Below are positions 17,562 to 27,600 of a stretch of DNA of 64,000 nucleotides, in pieces (position 1 is the stretch's first letter; each line of letters begins with the position of its first letter). This DNA is from Paenibacillus oceani (GTDB lineage: Bacteria > Bacillota > Bacilli > Paenibacillales > NBRC-103111). The stretch spans positions 1-64,000 of the forward strand of contig NZ_JACXJA010000029.1 of NCBI RefSeq assembly GCF_014705615.1, read 5' to 3'. The notes under the pieces were generated by a model. It did no database searches and was not told the DNA's origin. It saw only the letters and a list, made by a program, of their open reading frames with translations. The translations under genes and the position numbers were made by a program.

Positions 17562-19088
17562 ATGGGTAACAAGAAAAGATGGCTTGCATTGCCGCTTAGC
17601 GCGGCGCTGGCGGTTACGGCTGCCGGCTGCGGCAGCGCTGACAAAGAATCGGCGTCCGGGACGGACAACGGGTCGGCACCGGTCAAGATCGTATTCCTGA
17701 CGCCCGGCGATACGGCCGCCAAAGCGATTCAGCCCGGCGACCGCATTATCGCGGAGATCAACAAGCGGCTCGGCATCGATCTAGAAGTGAAGGTCGTTCC
17801 GGAAAGCGGCTTTGAGAAAATTAATGTCGCGATGGCTACAGGAGACTTGCCCGATATCGTCACGATTAATTATCCGTCGGCGTCGCTGAGCCAGTGGATT
17901 GCCGAAGGGATGCTCGTTCCTTTGAACCCTTATCTGCCGCAGTTGCCGACGATTAAGGCCAAGCTGGAGAAAGATCTGGCCTGGACCGCCGTAAACGGCA
18001 TCTACTACGGATATCCGTTTATCGAGACCGAACGGACGAATACGACGCTGACATACCGGGCCGACTGGCTGGAGACGCTGGGGCTGAAGCCGCCGCAAAC
18101 GCTCGATGAGCTATACCAGACTTTGAAAGCGGTCACGTTTAACGATCCGGACAAAAACGGCAAAGCCGACACGTACGGGCTAACGGCGACCAAAAGCACC
18201 GGGTTTAACACCTCTTTTAATTTTATCTTGTATGCGCACGGGCTTCCGCACGGCGACTGGGTGACGGACAGTTCAGGCAAGGTTGTGCCGATCTTCGAGC
18301 ATCCGGCGTTTAAGCAAGGCGTGGAGTATATCCGGAAATTATGGAATGAAAAGCTGATCGATCCCGAGTTTTTGCTCAACGACAACCAGCAACGGGAACA
18401 AAAGTTTTACCAGGGCAAGGTCGGATTTATGCCGGCGCCGCTGTTCCGCCACGTGAACCGGCTGGAGTCGAGCCTGCAAAAGGTCAATCCGCAGGGCAAG
18501 CTGGGCTACATGCCGGCGCCGGCCGGTCCGGACGGCAAGCGGGGCATGATCAGCACTCCGAAAAACGGATTGTTTACGGCCGTTACGAAGCAGGCGAAAA
18601 ATCCGGAAAAAGCGGCGAAATTTATCGAGTTTATGCTGTCCAAGGAAGGGCGCGACCTGCTGCAGCTTGGCCTCGAGGGCGTGCATTATACGAAGCAGGG
18701 AGATACCATCACTTACAACGAGGAAGAACGGGCGAAGGACGGATTTTCTTCGAGCGGCTGGTCTCATCCGCTGGCATGGGGCAGCGTCGTATGGCCGCTG
18801 ACGGTCAACTATTTGCCGCAGACCGAGCCGCAGGCCGATCGTGCCAAGCAGTCGGTGGAAGTTGCCTCCAAGGGAATCGTTCCGAACCTCGTCAACGTTA
18901 CGACGCCGGAGGAAGTCGAGATGGGCGGCGTGCTGGGCGAGCTGTTCAACCAGTATTATCTGGAGATGATTACAGGCAAGCGGGAAGTCGACGCGGGGAT
19001 CGCCGAATTGTCCAAAAAGTGGCGAGACCAGGGCGGAGCCAAAGTGCTGGAAGCGGTCAATAAAGCGTATCAGGTGCAAAAAAAATGA
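17562..19088 (+). CDS. Sugar-binding lipoprotein, LipO type
   Basis: A 508-residue extracellular solute-binding protein anchored as a lipoprotein, with a signal peptide of 22 residues and the lipobox cysteine at Cys23 (VTAAGC). The large size and motifs (VKIVFLTPGD, YGYPFIETERTN, GLTATKSTG, KWRDQGGAKVL) match family-1 proteins that deliver oligosaccharides to LplB/LplC-type permeases. ATG 17562 was chosen because AAGGGGGA lies at 17548-17555 and the signal peptide begins there. The sulfatase gene follows closely, suggesting that the ligand is a sulfated oligosaccharide. That link is inference. Confidence 0.92.
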   Translation: MGNKKRWLALPLSAALAVTAAGCGSADKESASGTDNGSAPVKIVFLTPGDTAAKAIQPGDRIIAEINKRLGIDLEVKVVPESGFEKINVAMATGDLPDIVTINYPSASLSQWIAEGMLVPLNPYLPQLPTIKAKLEKDLAWTAVNGIYYGYPFIETERTNTTLTYRADWLETLGLKPPQTLDELYQTLKAVTFNDPDKNGKADTYGLTATKSTGFNTSFNFILYAHGLPHGDWVTDSSGKVVPIFEHPAFKQGVEYIRKLWNEKLIDPEFLLNDNQQREQKFYQGKVGFMPAPLFRHVNRLESSLQKVNPQGKLGYMPAPAGPDGKRGMISTPKNGLFTAVTKQAKNPEKAAKFIEFMLSKEGRDLLQLGLEGVHYTKQGDTITYNEEERAKDGFSSSGWSHPLAWGSVVWPLTVNYLPQTEPQADRAKQSVEVASKGIVPNLVNVTTPEEVEMGGVLGELFNQYYLEMITGKREVDAGIAELSKKWRDQGGAKVLEAVNKAYQVQKK

Positions 19089-19115
19089 TTGCAGTTCGAG
19101 AGGAGCGTCGGCACG

Positions 19116-20522
19116 ATGGGTTCCAATCCGCAACAACGACCCAACATCGTATTTATTTTGAGCGACGATCAGGGCCCTTGGGCTCTCGGATGCGCGGGTA
19201 ACGGCGAGATCCGCACGCCCCATCTGGATCGTCTGGCCGCGGAAGGAACCCGGTTCTCGAGTTTCTTCTGCACCTCGCCGGTCTGTTCCCCGGCCCGGGC
19301 CTCCCTGCTGACGGGGCGCATCCCTTCGCAGCACGGCGTGCACGACTGGATACGAGGCGGCAATGTGGGGGAGCGGCCGATCGAATACTTGGCGGGACAG
19401 ACCGCCTATACGGAATTGTTGGCCGCTGACGGATATACGTGCGGCTTAAGCGGGAAATGGCATCTTGGCGACAGCCGCACGCCGCAAAAAGGGTTTACGC
19501 ACTGGTACGTGCATCAGACTGGTGGCAGCGCTTATTACAACGCTCCGATGATCCGCGACGGCGAGCTGATCCGGGAGCCGGGCTATTTAACCGATGTCAT
19601 TACCGACGACGCGCTGACCTTTTTGGACGCGCAGCGGGACGGCGGACCGTTTTACTTAAGCGTGCATTATACGGCCCCGCACAGCCCGTGGATCGACAAT
19701 CATCCCCGGGAATATGTGGAGATGTACGACGATTGCGCGTTCGACAGCTGCCCGCAGGAGCCCAAGCATCCGTGGTCGATCCGGACGGCTCCGTGGTCGG
19801 ACAACCAGCGGGAAAATCTGAAAGGGTATTTCGCCGCCGTGACGGCCATGGACGCGAATATCGGCCGGATTCTCGACAAGCTGGAGGAGATGGGCGTTCG
19901 CGGCGATACGCTCGTCTGCTTTATGAGCGACAACGGCTTTAATTGCGGGCATCATGGCATATGGGGCAAAGGAAACGGCACGTTCCCGTTTAACATGTTC
20001 GACAATTCGGTCAAGGTACCCGCCATCTTCAGCCAGCCGGGACGCATCCCGCAAGGCCGCGTCTGCGACGAGCTGGTCAGCGGCTACGACTTTATGCCGA
20101 CATTGCTCGAATATGTAGGCGGGTTCACGCATCCGGAAGCGGAGAAGCTGCCGGGCCGCAGCTTCTTGCCGGAGCTGCTGGGCGAGGAGAGCGGCGGCGG
20201 CCGGGACGACATCGTCATCTACGACGAGTACGGTCCGGTCCGGATGGTGCGCACGCGCGAATGGAAGTACGTTCACCGTTATCCGTACGGTCCGCATGAG
20301 CTGTATCATATTGCGGCCGACCCGGAGGAGCGTACCAATTTGATTGACGTGCCGGAAGCAGAGGAACATCGCAGGGCGATGCTGGATCGTCTTAACCGCT
20401 GGTTCGTCACCTATGCGGACCCGCGCCGCGACGGCTCGCGCGAGGCGGTTACCGGCTTCGGGCAGCTGGAACTGGCCGGACCGGACGGACAAGGCAGGAA
20501 GACTTATCAGGAGGAAGGCTGA
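19116..20522 (+). CDS. Sulfatase, Cys-type S1 family
   Basis: A 468-residue arylsulfatase-family enzyme that removes sulfate esters, here probably from sugars. Metal-binding residues are in FILSDDQGPW. The formylglycine site is CSPAR with Cys57, so it needs a formylglycine-generating enzyme. Other active-site segments are SGKWHLGD, VHYTAPHSPW and CFMSDNGFNCG with the expected Lys, His and Asp-Asn. No signal peptide is seen, so it would act on imported oligosaccharides in the cytoplasm. ATG 19116 follows GAGAGGAG. It is the last gene before the terminator at 20557. Confidence 0.93.
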   Translation: MGSNPQQRPNIVFILSDDQGPWALGCAGNGEIRTPHLDRLAAEGTRFSSFFCTSPVCSPARASLLTGRIPSQHGVHDWIRGGNVGERPIEYLAGQTAYTELLAADGYTCGLSGKWHLGDSRTPQKGFTHWYVHQTGGSAYYNAPMIRDGELIREPGYLTDVITDDALTFLDAQRDGGPFYLSVHYTAPHSPWIDNHPREYVEMYDDCAFDSCPQEPKHPWSIRTAPWSDNQRENLKGYFAAVTAMDANIGRILDKLEEMGVRGDTLVCFMSDNGFNCGHHGIWGKGNGTFPFNMFDNSVKVPAIFSQPGRIPQGRVCDELVSGYDFMPTLLEYVGGFTHPEAEKLPGRSFLPELLGEESGGGRDDIVIYDEYGPVRMVRTREWKYVHRYPYGPHELYHIAADPEERTNLIDVPEAEEHRRAMLDRLNRWFVTYADPRRDGSREAVTGFGQLELAGPDGQGRKTYQEEG

Positions 20523-20556
20523 GCGGTTCGCTTACCGGAATCGGAATCATTCATCC

Positions 20557-20601
20557 AGAGCTGTTCCGGCAGATCGTATGGATCTGCGGACAGCTCTTTT
20601 T
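20557..20601 (+). terminator. Terminator of the transport-sulfatase operon
   Basis: AGAGCTGT (20557-20564) pairs with ACAGCTCT (20590-20597), with a second inner stem CAGATC/GATCTG, followed by TTTTT. Confidence 0.85.
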
Positions 20602-20723
20602 GCGTTTGCAGGATAATTCTTTTTCGACAATTTCTGCGATTGCTTTAGTCCGAATAGAAGGAAGGCAGGCTCTTCCCAAGTAGGAGAACAGGGAGTATAG
20701 TGGGGGCAGAGGAGGCGTTGTTG

Positions 20724-21602
20724 ATGCTCAAACGAAAAATGGGCCGGATCGGCTTCGACAGCTCGGTGTTGCTGTTCGGCGGCGCGAAGCTGGGTCAGGT
20801 TACCCAACTGGAGGCGGATCGCTCTATCGCTTATGCACTCGAACACGGCGTTAATCATATCGATACGGCGGCCAGCTACGGCGATTCCGAGCTTCGGCTC
20901 GGACCTTGGATGGCGCAAATCCGCGACCGTATCTTTTTGGCAACGAAAACGACGCAGCGCAGCAAAAAGGAAGCGAGAGAAGAGATTCATCAATCGCTCG
21001 AACGTCTGCGGACGGATCGGCTCGATCTGCTGCAGCTGCATGCGGTTGGCACGCCGGACGAGCTGGAGCTGTGCCTGCGCGAGGGCGGCGCGCTGGAAGC
21101 CGCGCTGGAGGCCAAAGCGGACGGGCTGGTGCGCCATATCGGAATTACGGGCCACGGGCACCAGGCGCCGGCCGTCCATCTCGAGGCGCTGCGCCGGTAT
21201 CCGTTTGAAACCGTGCTTACTCCGTTTAATTATTATTTGTACTCGTTACCGAAGTACCGGGAGTCGTTCGACGCTCTGGCCGCTGAAACGGCAAAGCAGG
21301 ACGCCTCGCTGCGCGTCATCAAGGCGGTCGCCAAAGGGCCTTGGGCACACGGGCAGGAGCGCAGCTTCGCAACGTGGTACGAGCCGTTCGCGAGCCGGGA
21401 TACGATCGATGCTTGCGTTCATTACGTGCTGGCGCAGCCTGGAATCGGCGGTTTTGCCAGCGCGGGCGATATCGAGCTGTTTCCTCTAATCGTAGACGCG
21501 GTCGAAAGGTACGGAACGCTCAGCGATGCGGAAGTCATGGAAAGGCTCGGGGCGGTTGCCGGCTACAGCAGCCCGTTTGGTGACGCAGACTCCGGAGTAT
21601 AG
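20724..21602 (+). CDS. Aldo/keto reductase family protein
   Basis: A 292-residue NADPH-dependent oxidoreductase fold (TIM barrel). The catalytic tetrad is visible: Asp and Tyr in [10 protein letters not shown], Lys in FLATKTTQ and His in LLQLHAVG. The C-terminal cofactor-binding segment is shorter than in classic aldo/keto reductases and resembles the bacterial predicted-oxidoreductase group. The start is ATG 20724 with GAGGAGG just upstream. It lies after the sulfatase terminator, so it is a separate unit. The substrate is unknown. Confidence 0.88.
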   Translation: MLKRKMGRIGFDSSVLLFGGAKLGQVTQLEADRSIAYALEHGVNHIDTAASYGDSELRLGPWMAQIRDRIFLATKTTQRSKKEAREEIHQSLERLRTDRLDLLQLHAVGTPDELELCLREGGALEAALEAKADGLVRHIGITGHGHQAPAVHLEALRRYPFETVLTPFNYYLYSLPKYRESFDALAAETAKQDASLRVIKAVAKGPWAHGQERSFATWYEPFASRDTIDACVHYVLAQPGIGGFASAGDIELFPLIVDAVERYGTLSDAEVMERLGAVAGYSSPFGDADSGV

Positions 21603-21721
21603 AGGGAAATTGGCTGTTGAACCCGGGATTGTTCACAGGATCATGTAACGGAATGCCAGTTTATTACGTCAATGATACGATAGACGACGACAACAACGAT
21701 GCGACAAAGGAGAGAAGCGGA

Positions 21722-22282
21722 TTGAAAAAAACGAAACTGTTTGTGCTGGCTGTTTGTACGATGATCGTACTGGGCGGCTGCGGAAGCAAGCCCCAGGAGA
21801 CGTCGGGTAATGCGGCGGTGCAGGAGCAGAAGCCGAATACGAATACGAACCAAACGCCGGAGCCGCCGAAGCCGGACGCGTCGAAGCCTGATGCCGCCAA
21901 GCCGGAAACGTCCGAGCCCAAGACCCCGGCTGTCGACCTGGAGCTTGTGAAGACGAAGCTGAAAGATCCGATGACTAAGGAGCAGGTGACGAAGCTGCTA
22001 GGCGATCGATACACGAAAGTTACGAGCGCCTTGGACGATGCCGAGGTATGGAGATACGATATCGAGCCGAAGACGGGATACAAGTTCGATGCCAAGGAAG
22101 ATATGCCGGATCTCGCCGGGATCAAAAACAAAAACGTAAAGGCCCAGCTGTTCGTGTCCTGGGACCCGGGGACGAAAAAGACGGCGTATTCCGCCTATGT
22201 GTACTACGACGAGCAAAAGAAAAAGATTTTAAGCTACTACGCCGGAGGCGAGTTGAACGGCAAAGTGGATGAAATCCAGTGA
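21722..22282 (+). CDS. Lipoprotein with SmpA/BamE-like C-terminal domain
   Basis: A 186-residue lipoprotein. The start is the TTG at 21722, with AAGGAGAG upstream; it gives a compact signal peptide ending in the lipobox LGGC (Cys20). Residues about 45-75 are a flexible Pro/Lys/Asp/Glu linker with repeated KPDA-like units. The C-terminal domain begins KDPMTKEQVTKLLG and recalls the SmpA/OmlA or BLIP fold used for protein-protein contacts on the cell surface. This fold assignment is a weak inference. Transcription ends at the perfect hairpin at 22350. Confidence 0.75.
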   Translation: MKKTKLFVLAVCTMIVLGGCGSKPQETSGNAAVQEQKPNTNTNQTPEPPKPDASKPDAAKPETSEPKTPAVDLELVKTKLKDPMTKEQVTKLLGDRYTKVTSALDDAEVWRYDIEPKTGYKFDAKEDMPDLAGIKNKNVKAQLFVSWDPGTKKTAYSAYVYYDEQKKKILSYYAGGELNGKVDEIQ

Positions 22283-22349
22283 GTGCGGGCTGGTGGAGGT
22301 TCGGCCTTCATTCCCGCAGGCGAGCTGATTCTATAGGACAGGAACATGT

Positions 22350-22378
22350 ACCCGCAGCCGTTTGGCTGCGGGTTTCCG
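22350..22378 (+). terminator. Strong hairpin terminator
   Basis: ACCCGCAGCC (22350-22359), loop GTTT, GGCTGCGGGT (22364-22373): ten perfect base pairs with a tetraloop, then TTCC. The U-run is short. Confidence 0.65.
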
Positions 22379-22486
22379 CATGCCCGCAGCTTCGCCGCGC
22401 TTCTCCGGTCGACAACGATCCTGCCTCCGCTTCATGACGCGATCCTGTTATCATTCATCTATCAGTAGGTGAATTGCCGGGAGGGT

Positions 22487-22495
22487 TGCTACAAT
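22487..22495 (+). promoter_or_regulatory. Extended -10 element before the nucleotidyltransferase
   Basis: TGCTACAAT, with TACAAT at 22490-22495. No good -35 is visible. The ATG lies 46 bases downstream. Confidence 0.4.
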
Positions 22496-22540
22496 GGGGA
22501 GGAAACGGGGATCTTTCGAACTTGGGAGGAGAGTATAACC

Positions 22541-23377
22541 ATGCTGCCATCAACTGTCGAACTTACGATAAACAAACTGACCCGCGCACTTCAGCTCCGT
22601 GTGCCGGGATTGGTTCAATCGGTTTATTTATACGGCTCTGTTGCGCTGGACGCTTATGTGGAGGGAACGAGCGACATCGATTTCGTCGCCATTGTTACGA
22701 AGCCGCTGACGGCCGAATTGCAGCAGGGCATCGCAGACGCCCACCGGGACGTGGAAGCCGAGCTTCCGAAAACCGATCTCATGGGAGCGTACCTGCAGCA
22801 GGAACAGCTGGGACTTCCGGCATCGGTCATCCGTCCGCTTACCGTGTATTACGAGAAGGCGCTGCATACGGACGGACACGGGGCCGATCTGAATCCGGTC
22901 ACCTGGTACACGCTGAAGCATTACGGTCTCTGCGTATACGGTCCTGCCGCCGCCTTGGAATACGACGCTTCGATCGGGCCGTTACTCCACTATGCCATCC
23001 GGAATATGAACGGTTACTGGCTGGGGTGGATACGCCGGCTGGAGGAGCGCCTCGGCGACCCGAACTTGTCGTGCTGCGACAGTCTCGTCCAGGACATGAT
23101 GGACGAGGCGGTCGAGTGGTGCGTGCTCGGCATGCTGCGCCAGTTGTACACGATCCGGGAGCATGGCATTACGAGCAAGCTGGGGGCGGGCGAATACGGT
23201 CTGCGAATCGTTCCGGCTCAGTGGCGAGGGCTGATCATCGAGGCTCTGGCGATCAAGCGCCGCGAGCCTCTGCGCTTGTATGAATCTCAGCAGCAAAGGC
23301 TTCGCGAGCTGGTGGAGCTGCTCCGGTACGTACATGCCGAGAGCAACCGCCTGTACGAGGAGCTCCCTGCGGAATAG
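22541..23377 (+). CDS. Aminoglycoside nucleotidyltransferase-like protein
   Basis: A 278-residue protein of the ANT(9)/AadA-like class. The N-terminal nucleotidyltransferase domain has GSVALDAYVEGTSDIDF, the family's GS-x10-DxD motif, with metal-binding Asp residues. The rest matches a DUF4111-type helical domain, including the EWCVLGMLRQLYTIREHG segment. Such enzymes adenylylate aminoglycosides, but many chromosomal homologues have no proven resistance role. ATG 22541 is preceded by GGGAGGAG. It converges with the minus-strand gene at 23386 only eight bases away. Confidence 0.85.
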   Translation: MLPSTVELTINKLTRALQLRVPGLVQSVYLYGSVALDAYVEGTSDIDFVAIVTKPLTAELQQGIADAHRDVEAELPKTDLMGAYLQQEQLGLPASVIRPLTVYYEKALHTDGHGADLNPVTWYTLKHYGLCVYGPAAALEYDASIGPLLHYAIRNMNGYWLGWIRRLEERLGDPNLSCCDSLVQDMMDEAVEWCVLGMLRQLYTIREHGITSKLGAGEYGLRIVPAQWRGLIIEALAIKRREPLRLYESQQQRLRELVELLRYVHAESNRLYEELPAE

Positions 23378-23385
23378 GCCGGAAG

Positions 23386-24447
23386 CTAATCTCGTCTTAT
23401 CAGTAGAGGGTGTGATTCCGGCAATTCGCCGACAAAATAAACGCCTGCTGCTTCATAAAAATCTCCCGCTTGTGCCGTATAATGATCGAACACTTGCGGA
23501 TACAGCTTCTGGATCTGCTCGTTCCGGTGCTCCAGCCAGACAACCGGATTGTTTCTCCGACGTCCTTCCTGGCCGTAACGCAGCGTGGAGCTGATATCGT
23601 GAATCGTCATCGCCGCGACCGTATTCGATCTGCCGTCTTCGGCGCCCGGCCGGTGGAGGAATGCGTAGCTGACCGCCTGGTCGTCGTCCAGCAGATTCGT
23701 GCGGCTGCGGTCCGTCGCGGTGGCGTCATAGACGCGGCCGAGGCTGGTCACGAGCTTATAAGCAAACGAGCCTTCGATCGGAACCATCATGCCGTACCCG
23801 GACCCGATCGATACCGGATACAGCCAGATGATCTTAGAACGTACGGTCACGCCGCGGCGGTCGACCGTATGCGAACAATCGATCTCCGCAATCGGGCGGG
23901 AACGATCGTCTGGGTGAATGCCGATCATGCGCTGGACGAGACGTACCGATTGTACGGGGCGAAAGCCAGTCTGCCCGCTCCAATCCGTCACTTCCTCGTC
24001 GTCGATAAACAAGTGCTGGGATACGGCGAATACGGTTCCCGTCCGGTTATGCTCGGGCAGCCATTGGTGTGGATGTCCGGAGCCGGCCGGCGAGACGCTA
24101 AGGGCATACTCCTTGTTGCTCCACGGCTTCAGCACGTCATAACGTTTGCCAGCATCGATATGCGGCGCTCCGTCAGGCTGGCCGGAAGGCTTGACTACGA
24201 GCTCGGAGACGGCTCCGCCGCGAAACAGCATAAAGTCGTCGTGAAGATTTTTGCCGAAGTCGTAGTGGGCGCATCTTGTTCCCTTGTACGGAACAAGCAC
24301 CTCCAGCCGGCGATTTCCGGTTATTTTGGCGTACAACGTTTCAGGGCTGTCGCTGTTGTCCCGGAGCAGCTGGACGAAATCCGTCTGCCGGCCGGATTCC
24401 GGCGATGCCTCGCTTGGCCCGGTCAAGGGCCCGCTCGATTCGTTCAC
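23386..24447 (-). CDS. Protein of unknown function, about 353 residues
   Basis: I do not recognise the family. The reading frame is uninterrupted, has normal codon use and shows many Arg/His/Asp-rich beta-strand-like segments (for example KIIWLYPVSIGSGYGMMVP and SGHPHQWLPEHN). No signal peptide or membrane helix is seen, so it is probably cytoplasmic. A carbohydrate-active beta-sandwich is conceivable but is only a guess. The GTG at 24447 is placed eight bases after AAAGGATGG; an ATG ten codons upstream (24477) overlaps that site and has no better one. It diverges from the Lhr helicase gene. Confidence 0.65.
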   Translation of the reverse strand: MNESSGPLTGPSEASPESGRQTDFVQLLRDNSDSPETLYAKITGNRRLEVLVPYKGTRCAHYDFGKNLHDDFMLFRGGAVSELVVKPSGQPDGAPHIDAGKRYDVLKPWSNKEYALSVSPAGSGHPHQWLPEHNRTGTVFAVSQHLFIDDEEVTDWSGQTGFRPVQSVRLVQRMIGIHPDDRSRPIAEIDCSHTVDRRGVTVRSKIIWLYPVSIGSGYGMMVPIEGSFAYKLVTSLGRVYDATATDRSRTNLLDDDQAVSYAFLHRPGAEDGRSNTVAAMTIHDISSTLRYGQEGRRRNNPVVWLEHRNEQIQKLYPQVFDHYTAQAGDFYEAAGVYFVGELPESHPLLIRRD

Positions 24448-24564
24448 GATATCGATCCATCCTTTCTGTAAGCGCACCTTTAACTATTCATCAAGTCCAT
24501 CATATATGCGTCCGCCCGTTATTTCTACTAAAAATTAGGCGGCAGCCAGGAAAATACGTTCTTT

Positions 24565-24593
24565 TTCAATTTTCAGTTTTTTCATGGTATACT
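24565..24593 (+). promoter_or_regulatory. Promoter of the lhr-like gene
   Basis: Weak -35 TTCAAT (24565-24570), 17-bp spacer, extended -10 TGGTATACT (TATACT at 24588-24593). Transcription would start near 24600, about 37 bases before the ATG. Confidence 0.5.
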
Positions 24594-24636
24594 CGGAACA
24601 TATATTCGACCTATTCGACGAAAGGCGAGTGCCGGT

Positions 24637-27600
24637 ATGGGAGACAAGCAAGAGTGGGACGGTGTGCCCGGGCGGGATTGTCATCCTGTGCTTGCGGAAT
24701 GGTTCCGGGATAAGTTCGGTCAGGCCACCGATATTCAGCGGAGCGTATGGGACCCGATCACGTCGGGCCGGCACGTTCTGCTGGCTGCGCCAACCGGCTC
24801 GGGCAAAACGCTGGCAGGTCTGCTTCCATGCCTGAACCGGATCGTCCGAAGGCGGAATGAACCGGAACAACGGGAAGGCGGCGTCCGGCTGCTGTATGTA
24901 ACCCCGCTGAAGGCGCTGAATAACGATATCTACGATCATCTGCTCGGCTTTATCCGCGAGCTGGAGCTGTACGGCAGACGGCATGAAGAGAAGACGGGAG
25001 AGCCTTGGACTCCGATCCGGACCGGCGTCCGGACCGGAGATACGACCCAGAGCACAAGGGCGTCGATGCTCCGCAACCCGCCCGATGTACTGGTCACCAC
25101 GCCGGAGTCGCTGTATATTCTGCTTGCCTCGGAACGGGCCAGACAAACGCTGAGAACGGTCGAGCAGATCATCGTCGACGAAATTCACGATCTGGCCGAA
25201 GACAAGCGCGGGATGCATCTGTCCGTTACGCTGGAGAGGCTGGAGCATTTGTGCGGCCGGCCGGTTCAGCGGATCGGGGTATCGGCTACGCTTAACCCGA
25301 TGGAGCGGGTAGCTCAGTACTTGGGCGGATGGAGCGGGAACGGTCCGGACCTTACCCCGGCTGGAGCATCACCCGGGAATCGCCCGGTGACGATCGTCCA
25401 GAGCGCGATGGCCAAGACGTTCGACGTTTCGGTGACGATGACCGAAGTCCAGTCGATGCCGGGCCGCCGGTCGGACATTTGGACCGTGATCGCCGGCCGG
25501 CTGCTGGAGCTGATGGAAGACAGCCGGTCTGTGCTGATTTTCGTGAACAACCGCAGGCTGTGCGAGAGGGTGACGCTTCATCTGAACGATATGGTCGGCC
25601 TGGAGATGGCCAGATCCCATCACGGCAGCGTATCGCGGGAGAAGCGGCTGGAGACGGAGCGGGCGCTCAAGTCGGGCGAGCTGCGCTGCCTGGTCGCGAC
25701 CTCCTCGCTGGAGCTGGGCATCGATGTCGGGCATGTCGATCTGGTCATTCAGATCGACTCGCCGCTGTCGGCCGCTTCCGGCATTCAGCGGATCGGCCGC
25801 GCGGGCCATTCCGTAGGCGACGTCAGCCGGGGCGTTATCCTCGCCCGCCATCGCGGCCAGCTAGCAGAATGCGCCGTGCTGGCGAGAGAAATTACGGCCA
25901 GGCGGATCGAGGCGATTCGTATCCCCGAAGGGACGATCGACGTGTTCTGCCAGCAGGCTGCGGCGATGGTCGCCGTCCAGGAGTGGCAGCTCGATGAGCT
26001 GCTGGCCGTTGTGGCCCGGAGCGACAGCTTCCGGAACGTCTCCCGCGAGCGGATGACGGAGGCGCTGCGGATGCTGGCCGGCTATTACCCGCACTGCCGG
26101 CCGTTAATCGAATGGGACCGGGAGAGCGGAACGCTTCGTCCGCTGCGGCAGACGAGCTCGGCGGTGCTGACCGGTGCGGGGACGATCCCGCAAAGCTCGG
26201 CTTATCCGGTGTATCATGCCGATTCGCGCGTCCATATCGGCGAGCTGGACGAGGAATACATACACGAGAGCCGGGTCGGAGACGTATTTCAGCTCGGGAC
26301 GGCTTCGTACCGGATCGCTTCGATCAAGGGAGACCGGATCTATGCGTCGGAAGTGACGGGCAATGCGTTCAGCGAGATTCCGTTTTGGCGGGGAGACGGG
26401 CTGGGCCGCTCCTACGAGCTGTCCCGCAAGGTCGGCGCGCTGCTCGGCGAGCTGGACGAGCGGGCGGGCAGGGAAGCGGGCTCCGCGACGGCTTCATGGC
26501 TGACGGCGGAATACCGGCTGGACCTGCATGCCGCGGAAGCGCTTGTCCACTATGTGGACGCACAGCGGTCGGCCTGCGCGGTACCGAGCCACCGGAAGAT
26601 CGTCGTGGAGCATTACGAGGACGAACTGAAGCGGCATCATCTGGTCATCCACACCGTATTCGGCCGTCAGACGAACCGCACCTGGATGCTGGCGCTCCAA
26701 AGATGGATGGAAACCCGCGTTACGACGAAAATCAGCTCGACCGTGCGGGATAACGGCATTGAGTTTATGTTCCAGGATTGGGACCCCGCTTTCGAGAGAG
26801 TATGGATGAGCGTAGGTGAGGATAATCTGGAGGAACTGCTCGGCGAATCGATTCCCTCTTCGCCGCTATTCGGCGTCACGTTCCGGCATATGGCGCAGAC
26901 GTCGCTGTTGCTCGCCCGCGGCTTTAGCCGGATTCCGCTCTGGCAGCAGCGGTTGCGCAGCGAGCGGCTGCTGGAGGAGTCGCTGCCGTATGCGGCGCGG
27001 TTCCCGCTCGTACAGGAGACGATGCGCGTCTGCCTGCAAGAAACGCTGGAGCCGGAGAGAGTGAGGGAACTGTTCCGCGGCATCCGCGACGGCGCGCTGG
27101 AGGTGGAAGTGAAGCGGTCCGGCTACCCGTCGCCGTTTGCGGCCCAGTTTACGTGGGATTTCGTGAATGTGCTGATGTACGAATCCGATGCGGTCTCCAA
27201 AGATATCCAATACCGGCTGCTGTCGGTGAGCAAGGAGCTGGCCGGTCAATTTTTCGAGCCGTCCGCGTTCCAGTCGCTGATGGATGCGGAGGAGGCCCAA
27301 GCGTGGATCGACGACGGCGGTTACGGAAACATCCCTTCGGCAGACCGGCTGCAGCGTCTGCTGAAAAGGCAGGGGGATTTGTCGCAAAGCGAGATTCGCA
27401 GCAGACTGGGCGACGACAATCCCGCCGAGGAGGCGCTGGCCGAGCTGAAGCGCCGGGGAGCGATCCGCGATGTGAAGATCGGCGGAGAGCGGCGGTGGAT
27501 TAGCTCAGACGAAGCGGATACGTACCGGTCGTTTCCGGAAGATCCCGAGTCGGCGTCCTTCGTGCTCCGCCGTTATGCGGAGCGGCAGATCGCCTTTACG

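Noticed and set aside
22541-23377. Acquired antibiotic-resistance gene
   Set aside because: No mobile element, repeats or base-composition change surround it. Chromosomal homologues of this type are common and often have no resistance role.
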